Shown: in pieces, positions 35,171 through 47,533 of the stretch | Numbering within the stretch: the stretch's first letter is position 1 | How the letters are laid out: each line of letters begins with the position of its first letter | Assembly: GCA_027596075.1 (NCBI GenBank) | Contig: JADGJC010000304.1 | Location: forward strand, 1-47,533 | Length of the DNA stretch: 47,533 nt | Reading direction: 5' to 3' | Source: Rhizophlyctis rosea | Lineage: Eukaryota > Chytridiomycota > Chytridiomycetes > Rhizophlyctidales > Rhizophlyctidaceae | Program-made: the position numbers and the translations under genes | Notes under the pieces: generated by a model | What the model was told of the DNA's origin: nothing | What the model saw: the letters and a program-made list of their open reading frames with translations, nothing else | Databases searched by the model: none

Positions 35171-36373
35171 CAACCCAACTGGCGAATCAAATTGAGAGTC
35201 TCAACTCTGACCTTCTGACCAACGAAAAATAGATGGCAGGGCAGCACTGCCCTAGTTAGTCTGGTCGAAATCGAACAGTGTAATCGGAAAGTGTTTGGCC
35301 ATGGTGAGGAATCTGTGTGACGATGTTTTGCTACATCACAAAACAAATGCTCCTACTTCTTTTGAGACAGGAGACAACTTCGGAAGGCTGCTCTGTTGCT
35401 ATCGCCTGCATATATGCCCTCGCCTTGGCTGTTGCTTTCAGAGACGTCAGCCCGCACCTCGGTGCATGTTCAGCTGATGCCAAGGTTCAACTTCGTCGAG
35501 TTCCGAGTGCACCCAAGCGGAGGGATGGCCGGCTACGAATGGCAGGCTGACAACCGACACCGGATTGCTGTATTGTGTGTTGATGAAAAGTCCTGGTGAG
35601 TAATCAATGGATGTCGTGTACGACAACGCGAAAGGGAATGCCGGAGTTTGCCGGATGGTTTGCAAAACTGGTTTCATGATCTTTCCTACGTCCCTTGGAT
35701 AAAACGTGTAGATGAACGCCAGACGATATGTTGGGCGTCAGGCTATGGGCAAAAACTCAGCTTGTCAAGCGTTATTATGCAGGGGTTCTTTGGTGCATGG
35801 ATGTTTGGAAAAGAGGGGCCGACCAAGTGGTGTAGTTGGCGTGGTTCAAGGAGTCAACCAGACCCTTGTCTTGTCGCGTTCGGACAAGTCTAGCTTGGCC
35901 CACCTTCATCATGTCCGAGATCACGAGTGGTTGCCTTTCCTCCATTCTCCATTCTCCACAATTCACACATAATTCTGGCTTGCAGGTAATGAATTTGCAG
36001 AAATGAACGACTGTCCGGATAGCACAGCAGATTGTGATCATCTTATTGGAACCGGTACGCATTCACTCTCATAACGGACCTTGAAAGAACTGGGGTAAGT
36101 TGCAAGCTCAACCACTTAGGATGTTGTACCGGCGCAACCGTCCGGAGTGGTTCAACCAGAGTTTTCCTCACAGTGCAACGCAAACCACCATGATGACAAC
36201 AGTGTAAAACGCACAAATCAATCGAACTTGAATACAATTCTACAAGTGATAAAACCAGTATCACTTCGAAAAGATAACTTTCTGCTTTCCAAACTACATT
36301 TCAGATTTCACATTGGGGAGGCGTATTCCAGCGCCCTGACCCACTTCCTAACATCTTGCTTTAACCAGAGCGT
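35171..36373. other. Intergenic region, nothing recognised
   Basis: Short frames only, with no family signature, tRNA or array. The right edge is the 3' flank of the AA8-AA12-CBM1 gene. Confidence 0.35.
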
Positions 36374-39040
36374 TTACAAGCATTGAGAGTACTGGAAGTG
36401 ACAGGCAAAGGCAAGATCAGCAACAGTTTAAAGATAACAACAGTCAAGGAATGAGAGATACATACCCATTGGTTAGACACCCTACAGGTGGAGCCCGATT
36501 GACAACAAGTGGGACCGGTCCATCCCTGTCCGCCACATTGGCCATAGCGAGCAGCGCAGTTAGTACCCCCGGATTGAGTGGTGGTGGTTGTGGTCGAGAT
36601 ACGGGTGGTGGTGGTAATGCGGGCGGTGGTGGTCTGACCGGGGGTGACAGTCCTGTAGACATAGAAAAGCATTAATAACTTGCTCTTTCTAATGGAGCAA
36701 AGAGTTTGCTTCTAAGAGACTTACACAGTGACGGGAGCGGGAGTAACGGTGCGAGTAACAGTGGTGCCGGGGACAGTAACGGTACCGCAAGAGCCAGCGG
36801 TAGTGGTAGTGCGAGTAGTAGTCGTGGTGGTGGTGGTCCTCGTGGTAGTAGTAGTGGTCGTAGTTCCACCCCTCTTAGTCAAAACAAACACCTCCCCAGA
36901 AGAGTCACTAGACACAAACAACTTGGTACCAGTAGAATCCCACACAAGACCCACAGGACGGAAACAACCACCACTAGCACACTGAGTCGCATCCGTGTTC
37001 CACAACAAATCAGTGTACCCGTCCTCCTTGCTCGCCGCCGTACCGGTAGGTTCCCATCCACCGGCAGAAGTCCTGCGACCAGGAACGGCGACAACCTTGT
37101 ACCCAGTGGGTGGCTGACGGTTCCAGCTGCCATGGAAGGAGACGTAGGCGTTCGTGTCGGAGGTGACGGGGGAGAATTTGATGTCCAAGGGAGCGGAGTG
37201 GGGTTGGAATTGGAGACTGGGAGCGGTGATGCGGGAGCATGTGGAGTCGTTGATGGTGTTGTTGGGGCGTTGGACGAATTGTTGACCGACGGAGTAGGTT
37301 TGGTCTTTGGGGAAGGTGGAGGGGTCCCAGATGGTGAAGCAGTAAGGGTAACCGTACCAGCTGCCGGTGGGGTTGGCGGGGTTGCCGACTATGAGAAACA
37401 GGAAGCAGGGCGTTTGTGAGTTCTCTCATCAAGTCTTCCTAACACACCGCAACAAACTTACGGAAGTTCAACTTCTCTCCAGGGTTGTCAATATGAACAT
37501 CAGTGTCCGTAGATCCAGACCGACGAACCAAGTTGTCAGCACTGTTCTCAACACCCCACAAGTTACCAGCTCCATCCTCAACAAGTCCAACCTCGTTCCT
37601 AAGACCGTATCCAGCGAAGCGGCCTCCCGTAGCGTAATCATAACCTCCACTCGGAACGCTGGACATATCGAAGATCTTCACAGCAGCACGCGCAGTAGCC
37701 GTAGAGTACGCGGCATCATCAATGTTACCAGCAGAACCACGGTTAACAGCAATAAGGTCAGGGTTCTTCACGAACGTCTGGATCGTGCGCGTGATGTGGT
37801 CAGCCGGGTTGTTACCCATGTTCTTCACGACAACCTGCTCGTTGGTCGCAGTCATAGTGGCAGCATCATAGCTGTACCTCCAGGCAGAGTCAGGGGAGGA
37901 AACATACAAGGTCTTTCCATCGGGGCTGAGCGCAACACCGTGGTTAAGAGCACTCTTGGAGATAATGGTCTTGGTGACCAAGGCGCAGTTGTTGGAGGAG
38001 AGAGTGTAACCGAAAAGACCAACGCCGGATTGGACGACGAGGAGGTGGCCGGCAGAATCAATAGCAATACCACGAGGGTTGGTGAGGCCGCGGAGGACGG
38101 AGCCGGCGGACCAACCGCTGGGGACGTTGAGGGCGTTGATGGGGTTTGGTGGGGTGCAGCTGGTTGGGGTGGCCGTCGAAGTCGTTGTGGTGGTGGTCCT
38201 GGTGGTGGTGGTCGTGGTGGTGGTAGAGGGCATCAAACGAGTAATCTTGGTGGAGTAACCACTGTCCCTCCCGGTATCCATGTTCATCCCTGTTGATTTG
38301 TGTATGAAAAATTTTGAGCATCATGAAGTTGAAAATCCAACACGGTATCATCGCTGGCAAGAACATACCCCAGATGTTGAAGGTAGTGTGCACATTGAAA
38401 GTGGTGGCAGGGTTGGAGGGCTGGTTCACGGGGGTACCGGACATGGCGTAGCCAAAGATGCCGACACCGCTGGACTGGAAGCGTTGAGTGTCGCCATTGA
38501 TGTCTTTCCAGGAGCCGCAGTTCTGGCAGCGGATGGAGGCAACAAAGTGGGTGGAGTTGATGACAGAGTCAGAAAGGACAGTCAAGACGGGACCGGACAA
38601 GGGAGTTGGCATAACGTAGTCGGTCGCATATCTAGCACTGGTGACGATCTTTCCGTTGTCGGGCCATGCGACGACCAAGAGAGAGTACCTCATGCTGCCA
38701 GTAACACTGGCACCGACCCATCCCACAGACCGCGAACCAATGAGTTGAAGGGCGAACTCATCGGCTTGAGTGACAGCTGGGAGGGTAACACGGGTGGTGA
38801 TGCCGGAATTGGCATCGGTGAATGAGGAATAGCAGAGGGAAGAGGTTGGAGAGCACCATTGAGTAGACTGTTGAGCGCTCACTAATGTTAAGATGGAGAA
38901 GGTAGGGTTAATCAGTCAGGACAAATGTAGATCTGGACGACAACCTCCCAATGCTGCAACATGTGCAAAGAAAGACACGACAGCTTACCCAATCCAATGC
39001 TGCACGCAACACCAGCGAGCAAAGTCGAAAGCTTGACCAT
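36374..39040 (-). CDS. Secreted AA8-AA12-CBM1 PQQ-dependent pyranose dehydrogenase
   Basis: Extracellular quinohaemoprotein that oxidises sugars and can pass electrons through its cytochrome, in known cases to lytic polysaccharide monooxygenases. Six exons (39040-38989, 38881-38369, 38289-37462, 37388-36725, 36652-36466, 36391-36374) give 753 residues. A signal peptide (cleavage after VSA, about residue 20) is followed by an AA8 cytochrome b domain (about 26-206) with haem ligands Met81 ([12 protein letters not shown]) and His182 (FNVHTTFN). After a poly-Thr linker (210-231) comes the AA12 PQQ beta-propeller (about 233-638), with [37 protein letters not shown] and [14 protein letters not shown] second Thr-rich linker (640-715) leads to a complete CBM1 (716-753: [15 protein letters not shown], ending QWYSQCL). 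The order matches the Coprinopsis cinerea pyranose dehydrogenase. The final 18-nt exon encodes only YSQCL and stop. All domains look intact. Confidence 0.92.
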
Positions 39041-39135
39041 CTTGATCAACGAGGGGTTGAAGGGAATCGGAAAAAAGCTGCGCACCTCACGGAAATCCCG
39101 ATTGGCCGTCCCGTCCCGCCCAACAGTTTCCGGTC

Positions 39136-39143
39136 TTTTTATA
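39136..39143 (-). promoter_or_regulatory. TATA box of the pyranose dehydrogenase gene
   Basis: TATAAAAA on the minus strand, 96-103 bp upstream of the start at 39040, is well placed for a core promoter. Confidence 0.5.
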
Positions 39144-40551
39144 CATTGCCCTCTGTAACAAATTCCAGCATAAAAAGTGGCTCCAAATCTCTGGGTCGCT
39201 CACACATAGGGCAGCATGACCCCAGTCAACAAGCTACAGCATGCGGGGTTTTACGAGGAACTTTGAGGAAAACATGCTCACAAGGTGGGTCCAACTGTGA
39301 AATCAGGAGGGAAGAAAGCAAGTGCCACGAACAAACGTGGAGCGGAGGTTTCTTAGTTTGGTTCGTCAAGCCCGTTCAGTCTCCGTTCTGATTTGTGGTG
39401 CCAATTTCCAAAAGGTTATATAGTGGCACAGTTTTGTTGGTGTGGATATTTTCCCCTCCAGTGTGCGGGAGTCATGGTGACGAAAGGCATCCAACCGACG
39501 AGAACGTCCCAGGCACTATCGGCTAACGCAGAGCAACCGTCTGCTCGACGGTCATGACCACCCTGCAAACATCCATTTCGTTTGTTTACTATCAAACGCT
39601 ACCAAGCCACATTGTCGTTATGAATCATCTACCAAAGAAACACCTTCCGGCATGTCGGCCATCCCCATGGTACTGGCATATCGGGACCACATTTTCCCGA
39701 CATCGAGCGTTTTAACTTTTCATGCGGAGCTCGTCACAAGCTTTTGAGTTTTTACTCGATCAGGAAAGTCGTAGCTACAACAGCAGTAGCACAAACTTGA
39801 CAGGAACAAAAGGCGCAGCAGATACCATCGTGCCGCGCAGCTGCACATGCAGGGGTCCATTGCGGGAAAATTGCAACAACCAGCAGAAACGAACTAAACG
39901 ACAGCTGTGTGTCACGGGTACAATTACCTGTTATTCAGCATTCAATTTGAATCTCCACAAAAGCATAAAACCCAATCCTCATGGACCCCACAAGTTCATG
40001 GTCCTCTGCACCAAACTGGAGTGTATATACCACCACCCATGGCATCTTGGGTAGAACCGTGGAAGATGTTGGAAAAGCATTGCTCAACAACATCCCGCGG
40101 CAGTTGACAGTAGCATCTTTCACTATTCTTTAACATGTATGGTCTTGATTCCCTCCAGCTTCCCAGCTGAAGGAAAGGTCCATTTGGGAAGTGTTTTGAA
40201 CTCATCTCAATGACAGCTTCTACCGGGCATTGGCAAGGCATTGAGTGCAACCATGCCATGGTTCCAAATGCTTCCAATCATCGTCAAACACATAACAGAC
40301 AGAACACTCTTATGATGCTGCGTCCCACCATCATCATTCAAAATTATCACTATTACTCCCCATTTTTGCTGCCCTAGTGCCAGACTTCGAACACCACAAA
40401 AATGAACTTACAAACTCTAACAGCTTTTATTGAACTGCAATCGACTTTCTGACGCCAGAGCTACGATAACTTTGATTTCCTTCACTATCACCGTTCGCAA
40501 CTACGTGCACCATCCACATCCCTCCCAAATCTTTACATCATGTCGTAACAA
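39144..40551. other. Intergenic region, nothing recognised
   Basis: Upstream region of the dehydrogenase gene and downstream region of PDS5. Frames up to about 145 codons cross it, but none has a start context or family signature. Confidence 0.35.
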
Positions 40552-43500
40552 CTACCGCTTCCGTATCGATCTTCGAGGGTGTTTCTGCAAATCAACAAGA
40601 TGTTGAATCACTGGACCAAATGGTGTCAACAATGCACGACTCACGAAACTCACTGCTGCTCCCGTTGCCTCCTCACCCGCCTCCTTATTTCTTACCGACC
40701 TTGTTCCCGCAGTTCCAGCTCCTCGCTTTGTCTGAACAGGTATGACAGTGATGAGTGCAAGGTCCAAGCACAATGGCGGAAGATCGACAATATCACCTTC
40801 TCAACTGCCTTGCTCTGCTCCTCCTCCACATCCATCATATCATCCGCCCCGCTTTCCCCATCACTACCCTCAACCCCAGCCTCCTCCTCCTCCTGCTTTC
40901 GCTTGGGACTGCCCCTTTTCTTCGGTGGATCTTTCGCCGGTGAGTTCGGCTCCGAAGATGTGCGCGAAGTATGTGGTGTTGGGTATGTTGGTGAAGCAGT
41001 TTGCTTTGCCCCGCGTTTGCGTGTGCTTTTTGGAGCAGGCTCCTCATCATCCACATCCATTCCATCGAGATCCCATAACTTGTCGGCCGCATCATTTGCC
41101 TCCGATGGACGACCGCGTCTCGATCTCCTTCAAAATTGATTGCATTAAAGAGTTTACCTATTTGCACATTAGCGAGATTTCAAAAGATCGACTTACTGGA
41201 CAGGAGATCTATTCGCTTGACCTGTCCCACCGTCCACGCCACCCTTTCCTTTGTTTTCCTTTGATGCTTCTGCAGGCGCTGCTTCCTCAGCCCCTGCCGA
41301 GGGAAGAATTTTTCGGCGTGTTCTGCACAAATTCCAGATTGTCAACATTTGCACTGCTTATTGCTCTGGAAGAGATTATAAACTGCCTACATACCGTTGC
41401 AACGGCACTTCGTCCATCAAATCGTCGCCATCCGAATCCACCTCCATATGCAGAGCTGATCGCGTGCTAGCTGTGCTGCGCGCTTTCCCTCTGCAGACGA
41501 ACTGTTTAGCATAGATATTGATCAAGAATGCAATGTTTTACACGAACCGCAGCGGAGAGGCCAGATCCGCTCTGTCCTCGTCGGAGTCGCTTTCAAGGGT
41601 CCTACTTTTCGAACGCAGATCAGATACATAATCTTGCATCAGTCCGTGGATTTTCTTCACCTTTTAGTCGCTTCCTTCTTTCGACTCTCACTCTTCACCA
41701 CTGGATCCTTCCTCTTCACAGCAACTTTGTCTCCTTCATTATCGTCATCAATCTCTTCATCACTCAAATCCTTCATATTCTTTGTAACCGATTTCGCCGA
41801 TCTTGGCGCAGTTCTGTCACAAAAATCAACCATACTTTTAGTCCCAGTTGCTAGAAAATCAACGCTAACAACGAACTCACGTTCTCCTCACAACGTCCGC
41901 ACCTCCCTCATCACTCTTCCTCCGCCGTTTGGCGGTTGCAGGCGTTGCGGCCTTCTTAGCCTTTCTCTTCCCAGCACTAGTCGTACCCACGTTGCCCTCG
42001 GCATCGGATCCAGTAGGCGATGCATCCCGCGATCTGTCCACCTTCTCCTTCTTAACCGATTCTGCTTTCTTGACCGACTCGGCCTTTCGAGGAGTATCTG
42101 ACTTCTTTGGAGTTGCAGGTGGCTAATGCGCATGGTGAGCTTCAACAATATCAAACTATACATGAAATCCATGTTTATACCTTGATTTTGATTTGTGTAC
42201 TCGTCCGCATGTTGAGGTATTCGGAAGGAAGGAACGTCTTCCTCATCGTCTAATCGATGCGAGTGGTATGCAGTTTCAATACTCACAGAATCCTTCACCA
42301 AGGCAAGAAAACGATCCCATACCTGTGCACCAACTTCACTGGGTAATTTCTTGAACAAGTCCTTGGGCAAGTGAACCGTGCCCGGGTACGACGGCAATCC
42401 CCACCCATTGGTGGCTGCAACTTCTTGAATGAGGACCTGCGCCATCTCGCACAAGGCGTAGAGTACCTAATTCCTTCTTGTTAGTCTCAAATGCACTTGA
42501 GCAATTCGCAATCAAAGTCTAGTCATATTCAACACCAACCGTCGAATCTTCGCGAAGAACGTCTTTGACGGTCTTCAGTTGTGCGGACGAGTGGAACAAG
42601 AAAGAGATATTCTCCGATGTTGCCACCACTTCCAGGAAGAACTCGATATACCTATAAACCCGCATGAGCACATGTATCGACTTTCGCTTGACGATAACAA
42701 CACCTACACTGCTGCCATTCCCAAATCGTCCGGCTCCATGGTTGTATCAGGATGATGTGCAAGCAAATGCAGGAATTTGACAAACGTGTTTTCGATGACA
42801 GATGTCTGGTGTCCTTCCTCTGCCAAACAACAACCTACATCAGCTCACAAATCTCAAAACACGCCACAAACGCATACGAACCACTATTCCTCAACGTTTT
42901 CGCCTGCCTCAACAAGAAGTTCTTCACAACCCCCTTCAATGTCGGCTCCGGCTCATGCGCAGTCAGCATAAGAAGGATGAGGTAATCGAATGGAAGAGCT
43001 CGCTCTTGCAGGTAACGGCACAACTTCTGCACCATTGCGTTGCGGACTTCGTAGAAGGAGTCCTGGGTAGTGACTGGTAAGTTTCTCGCCGGACGCGGTG
43101 AAGTACGAACATGGCCCACCTGCACAACGAGACCCAACCGATTCAAATCAAACATCATAATATTCTTCTGGAAAATCGGCTTACTCGCCAACTTCAACAT
43201 GCCTTTGGCACCGGCCAAACGCAAATGTGTTCGTGCGGATGACCTACACAACGTAAGCGTCAGCACACTGCCCTTCTGCATATACTGAAGCAATAAAAAA
43301 CTCACTTGGTACGCTGTCCTTTCTCCACGAGCTCTCCTTCCTTCTCCAAAATCTTCCGCAGTAGCTTCAGCACAGGCGTCACGACATCGTTTGGATCTGC
43401 GGCCATGGGTAACAACCGCTTCACCATCACTTTGATGCCCGCTACTTTGAGCTTGGCGTTCAAGTCCAAGAACTTGTAATCGATCCATTTGTCGTCGAGC

Positions 43501-46500
43501 TCGTCATCATTGGCAACAACCTTCGTCGCGATATTATGTTGAGTGCTTATCCATCGTGGTCATCAAACTCGAGCCTTACCGTAGGATTCTTCAGCAACAA
43601 CTCCTTCACAATGAAGTTTACTGCCTTCGACTGATGCGGCTCGAAAGCTTCAGGCGCGTGAAGGGCGAATTGTCCAAGGGCAGTAAGTTGCGCAAGAAGG
43701 TTTTCGTTGGAGGTTGACAACGCCGTCACAATCGTCTGCATGCAACGGGTCCAATTCGTGAGCTTTTGAGTCATGTAAAGGTTGGACGTGCTCTTGGCTA
43801 ACCTGGATCAATTCCTGCCTGTCGTCCTCACATCCATCCAAGTATGAGAGAAGCATGGCGGCAAACTTTGCTTGTCGCTGCGTCCCTTTCAATGCAAACT
43901 CGCGGACCCGCTGCTTTGTCTCGCTGTGGAAAAAACATTAGTGCGTCATCTTGACAAATGTTAGGCAAATTGACGCATACATATCGTTCGGAACATCCTT
44001 CGGGAATGTACGCGCGAACCGGGCAAGTGCACGGAGTGAATCTTCAACTGCAATAATGTCAACACCTCATCCATGTACATCTCCACGCCAGAATAAATTA
44101 CCCATGGAAGTTTCATCGCTTGCCAACAGCTCCACGAAACTCTCCATGTAGTTCTTATTCATGATCGGGAAGACGGTGGTGATTTCCTAGCAAGTCCAAC
44201 GTACACAGCATCAGCGGTAGAGCAGGAAATTTGCAAATGCATTGGTGATATCAGCAAACCTGCAACAGCCGTTCCGCAATATTTCCCAAGTCGACATCTC
44301 TCTCATCATGACTCCTCTTGCTCTGCTGCACCTTGTCAATGAGATACGGGATGGAACTTTTGGACACGAGCGTCAATGAAATCCGTCTGAGCAGGATTTG
44401 GAAAGTCTCCAAAACCCCGGGCTGCGCTTCGAGCCTCTTCAGAACCTCCCGCTGATTTTGATACCACACGCATTAGCAGTGCCTTTGACCGACAGCGATG
44501 ATGATTTTCATCATACGTACCCCATTTTTCAGCACGGATTTGTACTCCGCCTGTGGATCCATGATGGATCTGAGTAATTTGTACGTCCTCCCATCGTTGG
44601 TTTTTGTGAACTTTGTCAAGGCAGCGATAATCTGAGCTTTTTTCGGTTTGGGAAATTTCGCTGTTATATGCATGTTGATTAGTTTCAACTCACTCATATA
44701 TCAACCTCATCGACCATCACTCACCGGACATGAAATTCATCAATTGTTGCAACACCATCTCTGTCTGTTGCAATTCTTTTTCGTCATCGACAATGCCACC
44801 CTGTTCAATAATCAGTACAAAACTCCTTGCGGGCTATCTGCGAAAGAATATGCCCACATTGTACTTTTCACACATCTCGACAAATATCTCCATGTCTTTG
44901 ATGCTGCCCCCCTGCCGGTCCAAAATGCTCACGAAAGCTTTCCACTGCCGGTCCGTCAACATGTTCAATACGCTGAGCAATCGCTCAGTCCGATCGGCAT
45001 CATCAGTGTTTGGTGGCAGAATTTCTTCCGCAAGCACCTTTTCCAACAGAATTCTACAGAAAGATGATTAGGTATGGCGCCTGGGAGGTATATTTGCCAG
45101 TCCGCTCCAGCACTTACTTCGCTTCCGCATCGTCCAAATACAACGTTTCCAGAAGCTGCCCGGGAATCCAACCATACTTCTCTGGAGCGTTGGCCTCCAC
45201 ACGGGCTGGATTTACACTGCCAAATGTTTATGGATGTTGAGTTCATGAAACGCATACTGCTTCGCTTCCTGAAACGATGCAAGTACACTTACATCTCACT
45301 GTATTGAAGATTGAACAGGCGTGAGAGCGAAGCAAACGCTTCATTTCGGACAGCTGTCTGCAATGAAACCGTAGCATTTCAGATGGAGTTTCGTGAATAT
45401 GCAGCCCCACCACGATGCACCTTCTTGTCTCTCAAACGTTCCCCTGCAACCTTCATTACATCCTCGCTGAAAGTATGAGCGATTTGAATGTCGATTTGTC
45501 CTATGAGCTTGCAGGCGGCCACCCGGACGCGTTCATCGGGATCCATCAACTTCTCCTTGATACCCTCTGCAAAAGGGTCTTGAGTACAACGGCATACCAT
45601 GCAATCGCAGCTCATTGAGCTTACCAGTGATATCGGCAGCAGCATCGGGGTGCGCGCGGATTACTGGTAAACAACGGTCAAGCCAATGCTGCCGAACCAG
45701 CGGATCTTTGTCAGTGCGCCTAATGGTGGATTGTTACCAAATATTGCTGATTACATTCGCAAGCACAAATCACAATCCGAGGAGCTGGATACTCACCTTC
45801 CCAACCAAGATTGCCAAACATGGGGATAGGTCGCCGCGGTCTTGGGAGGTTGAGAGAATACGGCGCCCAAGACGTCTACAGCTGATTTTCGAATGTCGGC
45901 ATCTTCAGTCTACATCATCATCACGAACGCGTTACCATTTTGTCCTGCCGAAAGGCTTCGTTCCTTCAGAAATGGCATACCTTCAATTCCTCTTCAATTT
46001 GCGGTACGACATTCAAGAGAACGGTCGGTGCTTCCTTGTTGATCTCCAAAATGAGATTATGCGCCATCTCCAATCGACTCGTCCCGCCCCTCCTGTCATC
46101 TTCATCATCCTCATCATCGACGCGACCAGCCGATCCAATCTCCTCGGCAAAGTACTGGCAGACATACTTCTGAAGTTGGTCTGCTGTGACGCGGCAAAGA
46201 TCAGCAGCTAGGGCAAAAGCTGCGGGATTCTCCTCCTGACGACAATTGAATGTAAACAAACAGAACATCATCAGGGCTTTCTGTACATAATCACCTGCTT
46301 TTTCTTCTCAAATTGCTTCACTATCAACACTACCACCTCGTGAGGCAGAGAATTTGATTCCAGTATGATTTGCTCTAGAATGCTCACGATGCACACATGA
46401 ATATTCTTTGATAGTTCCGGTCTGTACATGGCGTTCAGTTGTTCGAGTTCATAAACCATCAAGATTCATTTGGTGCATACCGTACGACTTTGAAGAACGT

Positions 46501-47075
46501 CTTAAAGAAATAAGTCACAAGATCATCAGAGTTCAAATCCGCAACCAAAACCGTGCTCTTCACTTGCGCCAAGCTGTCAAGTAGGTAATAGTACTTTGCG
46601 AAGTAGGTATGCTTCGAATCGGCGATGTATTGGAGTTGGTTTACGAAAAACTCAAAAATTTCCTTCGAAGTTCGAACATTAGGTATCAATTTGAAACCAT
46701 CAGTGCAAGAAGAGCAAGTCACCAGAAGTTGCTTTTCCTGATAAGGCGCGTCGGGAGCGAACAAACGCAGAATGTCGGCAAGGCAACAAGCGGTGAAGAC
46801 TTTGACGCCCTTGTCTTTGTGAGACAGGAGAGAAGGATGGATAAGGTCCTTCCGTACGATGTTGAGAGATTGAAGGTCCACATGCTCCTGCTCAAGGTTT
46901 TGGAGTTCTTCGTGCAGTTCCTGTTGTGATCGGGTCAAACCACCTGTCGTTGAAAGTAGGACTGCTCCATGTAAATCACCTTCAGTCTTTTTAGTAGATC
47001 GCTGACTGGGATAGGCTTTCCCGTCGCTATGGGCACTATCCGCTTGTTGAACGTGAGGCGATGCGTTGCGTCCAT
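40552..47075 (-). CDS. PDS5: Cohesin regulator PDS5, 32 exons
   Basis: Nuclear HEAT-repeat protein that binds the cohesin ring and controls its release and acetylation. Exons on the minus strand: 47075-46980, 46920-46481, 46421-46295, 46235-45981, 45909-45797, 45719-45625, 45566-45421, 45357-45293, 45216-45118, 45053-44858, 44800-44725, 44660-44521, 44451-44260, 44186-44102, 44047-43981, 43923-43803, 43735-43580, 43520-43306, 43243-43120, 43062-42882, 42819-42708, 42651-42540, 42466-42323, 42249-42181, 42122-41881, 41813-41661, 41601-41548, 41490-41395, 41322-41197, 41127-40797, 40731-40654 and 40584-40552. They sum to 1512 residues (known fungal PDS5 1200-1500). Hallmarks: LLSHKDKGVKVFTACCLADI then LRLFAPDAPY; VVPQIEEELK; DPDERVRVAACKLIG; FLHLLAHHPD; YIEFFLEVVA. 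The last 300 residues are basic/acidic and disordered, with an AT-hook core RGRP at 1370-1373. Exon 21's upstream donor (GTTCGT) is the least certain junction. Confidence 0.9.
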
Positions 47076-47533
47076 ACTGACTTAGGATTTGAATGCGCAG
47101 AGTGGGGTGCAAAAACTCGCGGGATCCACTCAGACCCTAGTACTCGAGAAGACCTTCGTTTGCAGCCCTGCTAGTGTCTAGTAGCGTCCTTCCTTCCAAG
47201 AAGATCTGGGAGAATATACAACTAGCGTGCCCGATGGTTCTTTGCTTGGCTATACCTGATTGTAAAAATAGATTTGAAGGAGAGTCAGCAGCCCCAGCGT
47301 CCGTGGGGAAGGCAGGCCAGAAACCCCGCGATTTCAATTTGGCCTAATTTGGCAGTATGGATGGCGTGGTAACTCTGACACCCTAATATGTCCGACCCAT
47401 GTGGACTTCGTTTACTGGTTGCTTTACAGTCCCCTTCAATGGAAAGCTGCACCCCCGCGTGTTTGTGGCTTGCGTGGCTCACGGAAATTTTCCTTTCATG
47501 GTTAAATGATCAGTGACATCAGTAAACAAACAT
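47076..47533. other. Upstream region of PDS5
   Basis: Promoter side of PDS5 with no supported gene. A 66-codon minus-strand frame (47137-47337) has no start context or motif. Confidence 0.4.

Noticed and set aside
36706..38825. Plus-strand frames of 237, 309 and 181 codons, Gly/Val/Arg-rich
   Set aside because: Antisense shadows of the AA12 gene and its Thr-coding linkers.
40742..41470. 242-codon plus-strand Pro/His/Leu-rich frame
   Set aside because: Shadow of the acidic/basic PDS5 tail; crosses several PDS5 introns and has no motif.
1..47533. CRISPR array, rRNA genes, prokaryotic operons, viral genes
   Set aside because: Nothing resembling them was found. The only arrays are degenerate tandem repeats without unique spacers of constant length.

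Overview
The window is nuclear DNA from a fungus. The evidence is spliceosomal introns (mostly 57-80 nt, GTRNGT donors, YAG acceptors), one fused alpha-beta glutamate synthase polypeptide, PDS5 and Nup160 homologues, and a secreted oxidoreductase carrying a fungal CBM1 cellulose-binding module. The intron-rich gene style and the cellulose-directed enzyme fit an early-diverging (chytrid-like) fungus or a basidiomycete. The sequence alone does not settle which. No rRNA, CRISPR or convincing tRNA was seen. All gene models were built by hand from frame, splice sites and family motifs; every multi-exon model sums to a whole number of codons.

Left part (1-11 kb): a C2H2 zinc-finger transcription factor (1249-3579, +), an F-box-like orphan gene (4328-5474, -), a decayed NmrA-like NAD(P)-binding gene (about 6422-7160, -) and a small putative secreted cysteine protein (7829-8517, -). 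A 2.9 kb stretch follows that looks non-coding and ends in the promoter and leader of GLT1.

Middle (11-27.5 kb): three large genes on the plus strand. They are NAD(P)H glutamate synthase (11399-18018), an IlvD/EDD-family dehydratase (19258-21124) and the nuclear pore scaffold protein Nup160/Nup120 (22145-27477). The first two are nitrogen or carbon metabolism enzymes and the third is structural. They are separate transcription units, not an operon.

Repeat-rich, gene-poor part (27.5-36.3 kb): a possible 53-residue six-cysteine gene; two arrays of a degenerate GATCC-AAAATTT repeat in opposite orientation about 1.2 kb apart (30.2-32.1 kb), which resemble a foldback-type element; a GACACTCG minisatellite (33.0-33.45 kb); and directly after it a TATA box, a 455-nt ATG-free leader and an orphan gene whose protein is built on nine charged heptads. 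A third block of the GATCC repeat lies at 34.8-35.17 kb.

Right part (36.3-47.5 kb, minus strand): a secreted AA8-AA12-CBM1 protein, that is a haem b cytochrome, a PQQ-dependent pyranose dehydrogenase and a cellulose-binding module (36374-39040); and a 32-exon PDS5 cohesin regulator with an AT-hook tail (40552-47075). The AA8-AA12-CBM1 gene is the most striking known-type gene. The inverted repeat arrays and the heptad-repeat orphan next to the minisatellite are the best candidates for something undescribed.
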